A DNA stretch of 9,704 nt from contig JACQYG010000110.1 of assembly GCA_016208345.1 (NCBI GenBank), forward strand, positions 1 to 9,704. Reading direction: 5' to 3'. Each line of letters begins with the position of its first letter. Positions within the stretch are counted from its first letter, which is position 1. Below the pieces are notes generated by a model that was not told where the DNA came from, searched no databases, and worked only from the letters and a program-made list of their open reading frames with translations. This document shows, one piece after another, positions 1-5,604 of the stretch. This DNA comes from Chloroflexota bacterium. GTDB taxonomy: Bacteria > Chloroflexota > DTOL01 > JACQYG01. Both the position numbers and the translations under genes were made by a program.

Positions 1-2
1 AG

Positions 3-440
3 CCTGTCGGAGGTCCCATTAATCTGACCGAAGAGGGAGCCAGAGACTGGTTTGTCAGGATGATAGATCCTGGAAGGCCGACAGATTTCTATTGTCTGAT
101 CTTCAATGAGGAGTTTCAACCCATTGGTGAAATCAGTTTCCACCGTCTGGACCAAGAAAGCATGACCGCTGAATTTAACATCAAGGTCGCCGGGGCAGTA
201 CGTAGGAAAGGTTATGCACGCGAGGCTATGTCCATATTCTTGGATTACTTCTTCAACCAGTTCGGGGGACATGTCTTGCTTGACGATGTTGCTTTGGACA
301 ATCAAGCGGGTCAGCGGGCGCTCCTCCTATTTGGCTTTGAACACGATTCCAGCGTGAAAGATGTGTTCAGACTACGGATGACACGAGAACGATTCAATGC
401 TCTTCATGGCTCTAACACCACGACAGGCGACGGCAACTAA
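3..440 (+). CDS. GNAT-family N-acetyltransferase, 5'-truncated by the window edge
   Basis: This is probably an acetyl-CoA-dependent N-acetyltransferase of the RimJ/RimL (Acetyltransf_3) type, acting in the cytoplasm on an amine or a protein N-terminus; the substrate cannot be predicted. The reading frame is open back to base 3, and the 19 codons before the first ATG (base 60) read like the usual GNAT N-terminal region (LTEEGARDWF), so that ATG is internal and the true start lies outside the window. Counting from the base-60 Met, strand beta-4 (IGEISFHRL, 22-30) precedes the acetyl-CoA pyrophosphate loop RRKGYA (48-53, the Q/RxxGxA motif). The end is the family's DNQAGQRALLLFGFE segment (80-94). 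The TAA stop lies inside an attC-like inverted repeat, as in integron cassettes, where GNAT genes are common. Codon use is less GC-rich than in the ROK gene downstream. Confidence 0.85.
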   Translation, partial: PVGGPINLTEEGARDWFVRMIDPGRPTDFYCLIFNEEFQPIGEISFHRLDQESMTAEFNIKVAGAVRRKGYAREAMSIFLDYFFNQFGGHVLLDDVALDNQAGQRALLLFGFEHDSSVKDVFRLRMTRERFNALHGSNTTTGDGN

Positions 441-525
441 CAGCGGGTTGCCGCCTTCGCTTCACTTTGGCCAAATGCAGCTCGCTGCATCTTGCCGCAC
501 TTCAGCAATCTGCGAGACATTAGAT
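435..525. repeat. Long imperfect hairpin resembling an integron attC site
   Basis: The outer boxes are AACTAAC (435-441) and ATTAGAT (519-525), pairing mainly through CTAA/TTAG; they resemble R'' and R' (RYYYAAC / GTTRRRY), with the right box lacking the consensus G. Inside, after an unequal spacer of 1 nt versus 5 nt, GCGGGTTGCCG (443-453) pairs with CAGCAATCTGC (503-513) over 11 positions: 8 Watson-Crick pairs, 2 G-U pairs and one mismatch. The core is a perfect ATGCAGC/GCTGCAT stem with a 2-nt loop (475-490), almost exactly centred. Total length of about 91 bp and the overlap with the GNAT stop codon (438-440) fit a cassette attC. No T-run follows, so it does not look like an intrinsic terminator. 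No integrase is visible. This is an inference from structure only. Confidence 0.42.
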
Positions 526-547
526 GAACTTCACAGGAGAAGTAATT

Positions 548-750
548 ATGATGAAACTTGAAAGCAGGAATGTAAGTTTTGCTGATAAATACAAACCGAA
601 ATACCTTGGTTTGGCATTGAAGTGAACACGCTCTATGAAAAATCGCCAGCAAACTTTGATGTCTTCGTCCAGTTTTTCAGTGAGATCTATGACACTGTGA
701 AGACAAAGTCACCAAACACAAAGGTCTTTACCATCTTTCAATTGCAGGGC
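548..750 (+). pseudogene. Fragment of a secreted TIM-barrel-like or lipoprotein gene, frameshifted and truncated at both ends
   Basis: Reading from ATG 548 gives a short peptide ending KYKPKYLGLALK and a stop at 623-625. In the frame starting at 622 the text continues as VNTLYEKSPANFD, then FFSEIYDTVKTKSPNTKVF and TIFQLQ, stopping making sense near base 750. The two pieces join sensibly if one base is restored near 621-623. The combined text resembles, from memory, a family of hypothetical secreted proteins with glycosidase-like barrels (pattern PKYLGLGIEVN ... SPNTKVFTVFQLE). No signal peptide or complete domain remains, so it should be inactive. An AGGAGA sequence 8 nt before ATG 548 could still start translation of the small peptide. 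The 3' break coincides with the edge of the transposase remnant on the other strand. Confidence 0.5.
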
Positions 751-1116
751 CTTCGCTCTTTTGGTAATCGTGGTTACAGAAACAGTGGTGCCTTTCTTCT
801 GGAGGCGGTCGCGTAGGGCAGAGTAGTTGTAATCAGAGATCGGTAGCCGTCGATCTTCAACCAACTCTTTCTCCCGCAGCAATTCTCTTTTGATCTCTGC
901 CTCAACCCCAGCCGACAGCCTGGCTGGTGTATGTCGTTCATAGGTAATCGAGAAAGTGTCAGGATCTCGCCGGTATCCCTTGAGCAAGGCAAAGAATTGC
1001 GTCTTGCCAATATTTAACATCTCTTCCACTTCAGCCCTTGCCAGCGTTCCTTGGCAATATCCTTGAAACAAGACTTTGACCTGCTCGTCCGTGAAGCGTC
1101 GATGTATCTGGTGCAT
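709..1116 (-). pseudogene. N-terminal remnant of an integrase-core (IS481-like) transposase
   Basis: The reverse-strand frame begins MHQIHRRFTDEQVKVL at ATG 1116, preceded by GGAGGAACT, a good ribosome binding site; an in-frame ATG at 1170 is less likely because it lies in the repeat region. About 124 residues look like the helix-turn-helix DNA-binding portion of a DDE (rve-type) transposase: EEMLNIGKTQFFALLKGYR is a helix-turn-helix-like segment, followed by a basic linker ending TITKRAKAL. The catalytic DDE integrase core that should follow is missing. From about base 745 to the stop at 709 the residues (QLKDGKDLCVW) are just the antisense of the neighbouring pseudogene. The protein cannot catalyse transposition. 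The family assignment is from memory of similar Chloroflexota and candidate-phylum transposases; ISNCY-type is the alternative. Confidence 0.65.
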
Positions 1117-1225
1117 AGTTCCTCCATGGTTGATTTTGGAGGAATCTACCACAAACAGCTCACTTTTCAACTATTCCATTGGTTCACTTTTGAAGTTTAA
1201 ACAGTTCAGTTTTCAACTTTGAATG
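745..1225 (-). mobile_element. Degenerate insertion sequence, one end plus the transposase 5' part
   Basis: The element spans the transposase remnant and its upstream end with three direct repeats. The inner boundary near 745-750 is where the transposase text gives way to the other pseudogene on the opposite strand, so the rest of the element has been deleted. I could not find a matching inverted end or a target-site duplication, and the outer boundary near 1225 is approximate. Confidence 0.5.
1159..1218. repeat. Three phased direct repeats at the IS end (probable transposase binding sites)
   Basis: Three 14-bp copies are visible: CTCACTTTTCAACT (1159-1172), TTCACTTTTGAAGT (1183-1196) and TTCAGTTTTCAACT (1205-1218). 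The shared pattern is YTCASTTTTSAAST, and the start-to-start distances are 24 and 22 bp, about two helical turns. Their position upstream of the transposase start, together with the similarity to the TGTTCA-TTTTGAAC style of IS481-type ends, suggests transposase binding repeats. The 14-mer is partly self-complementary (TTCA...TGAA), so each copy could bind a dimer. Confidence 0.6.
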
Positions 1226-1245
1226 GCTCAGGGCACAAAAATCCC

Positions 1246-1274
1246 TTGACAATCCCCCCAATGTATGATAAAAT
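1246..1274 (+). promoter_or_regulatory. Strong sigma-70-type promoter for the ROK regulator
   Basis: A perfect -35 box TTGACA (1246-1251) is followed after exactly 17 nt by TAAAAT (1269-1274). TG at 1266-1267 makes it an extended -10 (TGnTAAAAT). Transcription would start near 1281, leaving a 5' UTR of about 55 nt before the ATG at 1336. Confidence 0.75.
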
Positions 1275-1286
1275 TTTGGCATTGTC

Positions 1287-1299
1287 ACTTTCTGAAAGT
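1287..1299. promoter_or_regulatory. Perfect palindrome just after the predicted transcription start, candidate operator
   Basis: ACTTTC-T-GAAAGT is a perfect 6-bp inverted repeat with a single central base, lying a few bases downstream of the expected +1. A dimeric repressor bound here would block the promoter. Self-regulation by the ROK protein is the simplest guess, but nothing in the sequence names the binding protein. Confidence 0.4.
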
Positions 1300-1335
1300 A
1301 AGTAACTGCCGGCGTAGGCAGAGAGGAGCGCCGCG

Positions 1336-2550
1336 ATGCCCCCATCCGGCAAGCCTGCCCTGCTTCAGAGAATCAACAAGTCGGCTATTCTGGACCTGAT
1401 TCGGGAGCGAGGGCCCATCTCGCGCACCGACGTCGCCAGGCAGCTCCACCTTAGCCAGGCGACCGTCACTCGCATTGTTCAGAAACTCCTCGACGACAAA
1501 TTCCTCATCGAAGTCGCCCACGGCAACTCGGTGACCGGCCGCAAGCCAATCCTCCTTCAATTCAACTACAAGGCCAGCCTCATTGTCGGTGTGGATCAGG
1601 GTGGAACGAAGATTGCCGGCGCGTTGGCCGACCTGGAAGGCGAGTTGCTGGCCTGGCAGCGTGTCTCGTACGAACCCGGCAACGACAGGGCCCGCCGCCT
1701 GGACAAGTTGCTGGCGGTCATCGCAGACCTCCTGGTTGCCGCGCCGGAAACCAATGGCGACGGCCCGCGTACAATTCGGGGCATCGGCATCGGAGTGCCC
1801 GGTGTTGTCCGGCGCGACGGAACCGTCGTGTGGGCGCCGGCCCTGGGCTGGCGCGATCTGCCTCTTAAGCAGATCGTCAAAGAACGTTTTGGCATCCCGA
1901 CCTTTGTGGAAAACGATACGAACCTGGCGGCGCTGGGCGAACTGTGGTTCGGGGCGGGCAAGGGACTGCGCAACCTGATCTCCATCTCGGTCGGGACCGG
2001 CATCGGTGCGGGGCTGATCGTAGATGGGCGATTGTATCGCGGCCGGACGGACTCGGCCGGCGAAATTGGGTACGTCGTCACCGACCGGACACAACTAGGG
2101 CGAACATTCGATGGATTTGGTCCCTTGGAGACGTTGGCCTCGGGCCCGGCCATCACCGAACGCGCCCGGGCCCTGCTCGCCGATGGACGCCCCAGCCGGA
2201 TGCATGATCTCGTCGGCGGCGATCTGTCGTCGCTCACCGCCAAGGAGGTCTGCCAGGCGGCACGCGAGGGCGACCCGACCGCGCAGCAAATCGTGTCGGA
2301 CACCGCCAGCACGCTGGCCATCGCCCTCTCCAATGCCATCAGCCTGTTCGATCCCGACGTCGTGATCCTTAACGGCGGCGTCTTTCGCTCGGCCGATCTC
2401 TTCCTGGACCCGATCCGTCAACGTCTGCAGGGCACCGTCCCCGATCTCCCGCCCATCGTCGTTTCGCCCCTGGGCGAGGACGCCGTCGTCAAAGGGGCCA
2501 TTGCCTACGCCATCCACGCCACGGATGATTTCGTGTTCGTCACCGCGTGA
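1336..2550 (+). CDS. ROK-family transcriptional regulator (NagC/XylR-like)
   Basis: This is a cytoplasmic sugar-responsive DNA-binding protein: a winged helix-turn-helix joined to a sugar-kinase-like ROK domain. Residues 10-60 form the wHTH (AILDLIRERG, then ISRTDVARQLHLSQATVTR as helix-turn-helix). The ROK domain starts with the phosphate-1 loop DQGGTK (87-92), then ENDTN (192-196) with the Asp that is catalytic in ROK kinases, ISVGTGIGAG (216-225), and LNGGV (345-349). The zinc cluster CxCGxxGCxE, normal in ROK kinases and in NagC/Mlc, is absent; the matching stretch reads YVVTDRTQLGRTFDGFGPLE (246-265) without cysteines. Length of 404 aa is normal. AGGAG at 1324-1328, 7 nt before the ATG, supports this start. 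It was probably co-transcribed with the amidohydrolase whose start survives 8 nt downstream. Codons are strongly GC-rich. Confidence 0.92.
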   Translation: MPPSGKPALLQRINKSAILDLIRERGPISRTDVARQLHLSQATVTRIVQKLLDDKFLIEVAHGNSVTGRKPILLQFNYKASLIVGVDQGGTKIAGALADLEGELLAWQRVSYEPGNDRARRLDKLLAVIADLLVAAPETNGDGPRTIRGIGIGVPGVVRRDGTVVWAPALGWRDLPLKQIVKERFGIPTFVENDTNLAALGELWFGAGKGLRNLISISVGTGIGAGLIVDGRLYRGRTDSAGEIGYVVTDRTQLGRTFDGFGPLETLASGPAITERARALLADGRPSRMHDLVGGDLSSLTAKEVCQAAREGDPTAQQIVSDTASTLAIALSNAISLFDPDVVILNGGVFRSADLFLDPIRQRLQGTVPDLPPIVVSPLGEDAVVKGAIAYAIHATDDFVFVTA

Positions 2551-2558
2551 GGTGTCAC

Positions 2559-2657
2559 GTGAACCGTTGGGGTATTCCCATCGTTGACTTCCACGCTCAC
2601 TTCCCGGTCGCCCAAGTGAGGGCTCTTGACTTTTTCCATTCTTCTGGTATAATATGA
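2559..2657 (+). pseudogene. Truncated start of an amidohydrolase-family gene
   Basis: GTG 2559 lies 8 nt after the ROK stop, with a GAGGTG-type ribosome binding site overlapping that stop. The frame reads VNRWGIPIVDFHAHFPV, typical of the N-terminus of Amidohydro_2 metal-dependent hydrolases: beta-strand 1 followed by the HxH metal ligands (H12, H14). After about residue 18 the resemblance ends; the frame runs on through the DeoR promoter and stops at 2655-2657 after 32 codons. Homologous sequence therefore covers only about 2559-2612, and the rest of the enzyme is gone. The likely history is a ROK regulator plus amidohydrolase operon cut by a deletion or by arrival of the DeoR operon. The short match limits certainty. 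Confidence 0.55.
2626..2653 (+). promoter_or_regulatory. Strong sigma-70-type promoter of the DeoR operon
   Basis: TTGACT (2626-2631), a 16-nt spacer and a consensus TATAAT (2648-2653). Expected transcription start is about 2660, giving a short leader of about 27 nt before the DeoR start codon. It probably drives the whole run of genes to 7842, since no other promoter of similar quality is visible between them. Confidence 0.75.
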
Positions 2658-2688
2658 TTAATGATGATTGATTATGAGCGATTATCAT
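2655..2688 (+). promoter_or_regulatory. Phased TGATT repeats over the start site, candidate autoregulatory operator
   Basis: TGATTA (2655-2660), TGATTG (2665-2670), TGATTA (2669-2674) and CGATTA (2679-2684) form two pairs each spaced 10 bp, one helical turn. The outer parts are also roughly inverted: ATGATTAAT at 2654-2662 against ATTATCAT at 2681-2688. The cluster covers the predicted transcription start and ribosome binding region, where a DeoR-family repressor would act on its own operon. The binding assignment is an inference. Confidence 0.4.
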
Positions 2689-3451
2689 GTTGCCTCTTGA
2701 GCGACAGCGACGCATTGAGGCGTTTCTAAAGTCAAACCACGAGGCCAGAGTCACTCAGCTTAGCAAGATGTTGGGTATCAGCCTGGCTACCGTGCGCCGC
2801 GATCTGGCCGAGATGGAAGAGGTCGGTGTAATTCGCCGCGTGCATGGTGGGGCTGTGTTGGCAGACCAGAAAATCAGCGTGGAACCACCCGTATTGCAGC
2901 GCGAACCGCTGAATAGGGAATACAAGCGGCGCATCGGTCAGGTCGCGGCTGGGCTTGTTGCCGATGGCGACATCATCATCATTAGCAGCGGTACGACCAC
3001 GCTGGAACTCGCCCGTTGCCTGGGTAGTAAACAAAATGTCACAGTCATAACCAACGCCCTGAACATTGCCTATGCCCTCTCTTTATTCCCTGAACTTGCT
3101 GTTGTCGTCCTTGGTGGCTATCTGCGCCATTCTGAGTTTTCTCTATTGGGTCATTTGACCGAACAGGCCTTGCAAGGCCTGTATGCAGTCAAGCTTTTCA
3201 TTGGTGCATTTGCCCTTGATTCGACTTACGGGCTCTCCGGCGATTATCTCTCGGAGGTGCACACCGATCAGGTGCTGATCGCCGCCGCCTCCCAGGTTAT
3301 CGTTCTGGCTGATCACACTAAGCTTGGACAGAAGCACCTGGTGCAGGTAGCACCAATCACCGCCATCCACACCCTCATCACCGATTCCGACGCGCCGCCA
3401 GAGCAAATCGCTGCCTTCAAGGCGGCTGGTCTGGAGGTACTACTTGCCTGA
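2687..3451 (+). CDS. DeoR/GlpR-family transcriptional repressor
   Basis: This is a sugar-phosphate-responsive repressor that should control the operon it heads. Residues 1-57 are the classic DeoR helix-turn-helix (LERQRRIEAFLKSN, then QLSKMLGISLATVRRDLAEME and IRRVHGGA). The C-terminal DeoRC sensor domain, related to ribose-5-phosphate isomerase/CoA-transferase folds, shows the effector loop SSGTTTLELA (100-109), TNALNIA (122-128), the GG turn (143-144) and ADHTKLGQ (208-215, the usual ADxSKFG). Length of 254 aa is standard. ATG 2687 gives the expected family N-terminus, although the ribosome binding site is weak and the leader only about 27 nt. The 3' end overlaps the next start by 8 nt, indicating translational coupling. 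The effector is probably a phosphorylated intermediate made by the neighbouring PfkB kinase (inference). Confidence 0.93.
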   Translation: MLPLERQRRIEAFLKSNHEARVTQLSKMLGISLATVRRDLAEMEEVGVIRRVHGGAVLADQKISVEPPVLQREPLNREYKRRIGQVAAGLVADGDIIIISSGTTTLELARCLGSKQNVTVITNALNIAYALSLFPELAVVVLGGYLRHSEFSLLGHLTEQALQGLYAVKLFIGAFALDSTYGLSGDYLSEVHTDQVLIAAASQVIVLADHTKLGQKHLVQVAPITAIHTLITDSDAPPEQIAAFKAAGLEVLLA

Positions 3452-4502
3452 TCCTATGGACTTGAATGAAGCCTCCTTCGGTGAACACACCTGCCATGAG
3501 ATTCTCACCCAAGGCGCATCCTGGGCTTCAGCCTTAGAAGGTGTGCGGGCAAAGACAGAGGCCCTAGGGATACTCTTGCACCGAAATATAGGGCGTGATC
3601 TTCTCTTCACGGCTTGTGGGTCGTCCTACTACCTGGGGCTCTCGGTTGCAGCGCTGGCTCAGGCCTGCCTTGGGGTTCATGCTCGAGCCGTACCAGCATC
3701 TGAAATGCTGCTCTTTCCCGAGAACATGCTCGCTCCAGGCGAACCGCCGCTGACCATCGTTGCCTCCCGCTCTGGTGAGACGAGCGAAGTCATCGCGGTC
3801 ACACGCGCTATGCAAGCACGGGGGGCCGCTGTCATCGCCATCGGCTGCGATGGGACAAGCACGCTCCTGCAGCTTGCCCAGGTGGGGATTGAAGTAAACC
3901 AGGGTCGGGAAGTCAGCATTGCCCAAACGCGCTCGTTCTCAGGGATGTTCCTCGCAACGCAGGCATTGATCGCCCTGGCAGCCAAGGATCAAGCCCAGAT
4001 GCGTGCACTGGAGCAGCTACCGGAGTTCGCCGATGGCTACATCCACCGTGCCTGGTCCACCGTTGAGGCAGTTATCGCTGAGCATCAGATTGATCGCTTC
4101 TTCTTCTTGGGCTCAGGTGTGCGCTATGGCTTGGCGAACGAGGCAATGCTGAAGATGAAGGAGATGTCGCTGACCAGTGCTGAGCCGTTCCACTTCCTGG
4201 AGTTTCGCCATGGGCCGATCTCTATGGTGGATGAGTATACGCTGGTAGTCGGGTTGGTTTCTGAGAAAGCGGCCGACTATGAACTGGCAGTGTTACGTGA
4301 AATACGCAATCTAGGTGGGCAGACACTGGCTATCGGGGAAGACGCCTCTCTGCTGAAAGCCAGTGCTGACTTGTTCCTTGCCTTTGAATCAGGCCTACCG
4401 GCTCCGGCGCGCGACTTGCTCTACGTACCACCGCTGCAACTTCTAACGGTGATAGGTTCACTACATGACCGAGCGACATTACGATGTACTTGTAATTGGT
4501 GA
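3444..4502 (+). CDS. Two-domain SIS sugar isomerase/deglycase (GlmS-isomerase, FrlB/FraB or AgaS-like), C-terminal tail missing
   Basis: A cytoplasmic enzyme acting on a sugar phosphate, built of two SIS domains without a glutaminase domain. Domain 1 has FTACGSSYYLG (55-65), ASRSGETSEV (107-116) and REVSIAQTRSF (155-165). Domain 2 has FLGSGVRYGLANEAMLKMKE (221-240) and FHFLEFRHGP (249-258). K237, E240 and H256 align with GlmS K485, E488 and H504, and the Glu-His spacing of 16 also matches the catalytic pair of FraB deglycase. TTG 3444 is chosen because GGAGG (3433-3437) lies 6 nt upstream; the ATG at 3456 is too far from it. After PPLQLL the protein ends in TVIGSLHDRATLRCTCNW instead of the usual DPDQPRNLTKVV-type tail that closes the GlmS active site. 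The last 38 nt overlap the PfkB gene. Activity may be deglycation, deamination or isomerisation. Confidence 0.85.
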   Translation: MPDPMDLNEASFGEHTCHEILTQGASWASALEGVRAKTEALGILLHRNIGRDLLFTACGSSYYLGLSVAALAQACLGVHARAVPASEMLLFPENMLAPGEPPLTIVASRSGETSEVIAVTRAMQARGAAVIAIGCDGTSTLLQLAQVGIEVNQGREVSIAQTRSFSGMFLATQALIALAAKDQAQMRALEQLPEFADGYIHRAWSTVEAVIAEHQIDRFFFLGSGVRYGLANEAMLKMKEMSLTSAEPFHFLEFRHGPISMVDEYTLVVGLVSEKAADYELAVLREIRNLGGQTLAIGEDASLLKASADLFLAFESGLPAPARDLLYVPPLQLLTVIGSLHDRATLRCTCNW

Positions 4503-5409
4503 TCTGAATGCGGACATCATCCTTACTGGCGATACGGCGCCTGTCTTCGGTCAGGTCGAGAAGGTTGTGGATGACCTCGTGTTGGTGCCTGGCGGTTCAG
4601 CAGCCATCTTCGCTGCTGGGGCTGCCAAGATGGGCCTCCGCACTGCCCTTATCGGTAAAGTAGGCAACGATACTTTCGGCCACTACATGTTGGAAGCCTT
4701 GAGGGGAGTCAATGTGGACTCATCGCCGGTGATCGTGGATCAGGCTATTAAGACTGGCGCCACCATCGTCCTATCGCGAGGCACTGATCGAGCCATGCTG
4801 ACCTACCGTGGCTCCATTGCCGCTCTCACAGAGGCAGATGTAGATCGCTCGTGGTCTCAGAAGGCACGACATCTGCACGTGACCAGTTTCTTCTTGCAAA
4901 GTGGCCTATGCTCTGCTATCCCTAACCTGCTGGCCGAAGCCCATGCCGCTGGGCTGACCACTTCGCTGGACACCAATCGGGATCCAAATGGAGAATGGAA
5001 CCTGGGTGGGCCATTGGCACAGGTGGATGTGTTCTTGCCTAATGAGGATGAAGCCAAAGCTCTCGCTGGAGAGGTTGACCTAGATCATGCTCTCGAAAAG
5101 CTTGCTGCAGAAGTGCCATTGTTAGTCGTTAAGCGTGGTGAATTGGGTGCACTGGCCCTACGCGGTCGCGAACGGGTTGAGGTGCCTGCCTTCCCAGTAG
5201 ATACCCGCGACACTACAGGTGCAGGCGACGCCTTCAACGCTGGATTCCTTGCCGGCTGGCTACGTGGCCTGCCATTGATCCAGTGCCTGCGCCTGGGCTG
5301 CGCTTGCGGTGCCCTATGTACCACCCAAATGGGTGGCTTCAAGGGTCAGCCAACCTGGGCTGAGGCGAAAGCTTTTATCACCAGGCATTGCAACTTAAGA
5401 AGGGGGTGA
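4465..5409 (+). CDS. PfkB (ribokinase)-family carbohydrate kinase
   Basis: An ATP-dependent sugar kinase. The N-terminal part, DVLVIGDLNADIIL (7-20), is the usual first strand; PGGSAAIFAAGAAKMG (42-57) is PfkB signature 1, contacting the sugar; DTTGAGDAFNAGF (249-261) is signature 2, with the GAGD anion hole and the catalytic base D255. LPNEDEA (191-197) and VVKRGELGAL (221-230) are also family landmarks. At 314 aa it is complete. The start overlaps the SIS gene by 38 nt; only a weak TAGG precedes it at 4453-4456, so translation probably depends on coupling. Beside an SIS enzyme it parallels FrlD/FraD (fructosamine kinases), MocE-type opine kinases and amino-sugar kinases; the true substrate cannot be read from the sequence. 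Confidence 0.92.
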   Translation: MTERHYDVLVIGDLNADIILTGDTAPVFGQVEKVVDDLVLVPGGSAAIFAAGAAKMGLRTALIGKVGNDTFGHYMLEALRGVNVDSSPVIVDQAIKTGATIVLSRGTDRAMLTYRGSIAALTEADVDRSWSQKARHLHVTSFFLQSGLCSAIPNLLAEAHAAGLTTSLDTNRDPNGEWNLGGPLAQVDVFLPNEDEAKALAGEVDLDHALEKLAAEVPLLVVKRGELGALALRGRERVEVPAFPVDTRDTTGAGDAFNAGFLAGWLRGLPLIQCLRLGCACGALCTTQMGGFKGQPTWAEAKAFITRHCNLRRG

Positions 5410-5472
5410 GAAAGTCAAATCAGCGATAGCTTTTCTACCCAAAGAAGAGCGAGCTTTCAAAGGAGGAAAGAG

Positions 5473-5604
5473 ATGCGGGAAGTAGCGATGCATGATTCGG
5501 GAATTGAAGACGAAAGGGTCTTTCTGGAAAAGGCGTTTGAAACGGGAATGGCTTTTTCCCGCATGATTGATGAATACAAGGAAGGCTATGAAACGAGCGA
5601 CTAA
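5473..5604 (+). CDS. Small ORF of 43 aa with a consensus ribosome binding site, unknown function
   Basis: The ATG at 5473 is preceded by AGGAGGAAAGAG, the best ribosome binding site inside the operon. The 43-residue product is acidic and mostly charged or helical in appearance (EDERVFLEKAFETGM, FSRMIDEYKEGYE), with no signal peptide, membrane segment or cysteine. It fills the 178-bp gap between the kinase and acetamidase genes, and its last 17 nt overlap the acetamidase start, a coupling arrangement. It could be a real small protein, a leader peptide that feeds ribosomes to the weakly started acetamidase, or the remnant of a longer gene. I recognise no family. Confidence 0.5.
   Translation: MREVAMHDSGIEDERVFLEKAFETGMAFSRMIDEYKEGYETSD

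Noticed and set aside
441..500. Intrinsic terminator after the GNAT gene
   Set aside because: The hairpin is present but no T-tract follows; the larger symmetric fold fits an attC-like element better.
622..816. 64-codon + strand ORF treated as an intact small gene
   Set aside because: Only the first ~42 codons make family sense; the remainder is antisense of the transposase remnant, so it is part of a pseudogene.
1285..2094. Long reverse-strand open frame opposite the ROK gene, plus a second at 1596-2339
   Set aside because: These are antisense shadows of a GC-rich gene; the translations are low-complexity Arg/Pro/Gly text with no family resemblance, and the + strand ROK protein is unmistakable.
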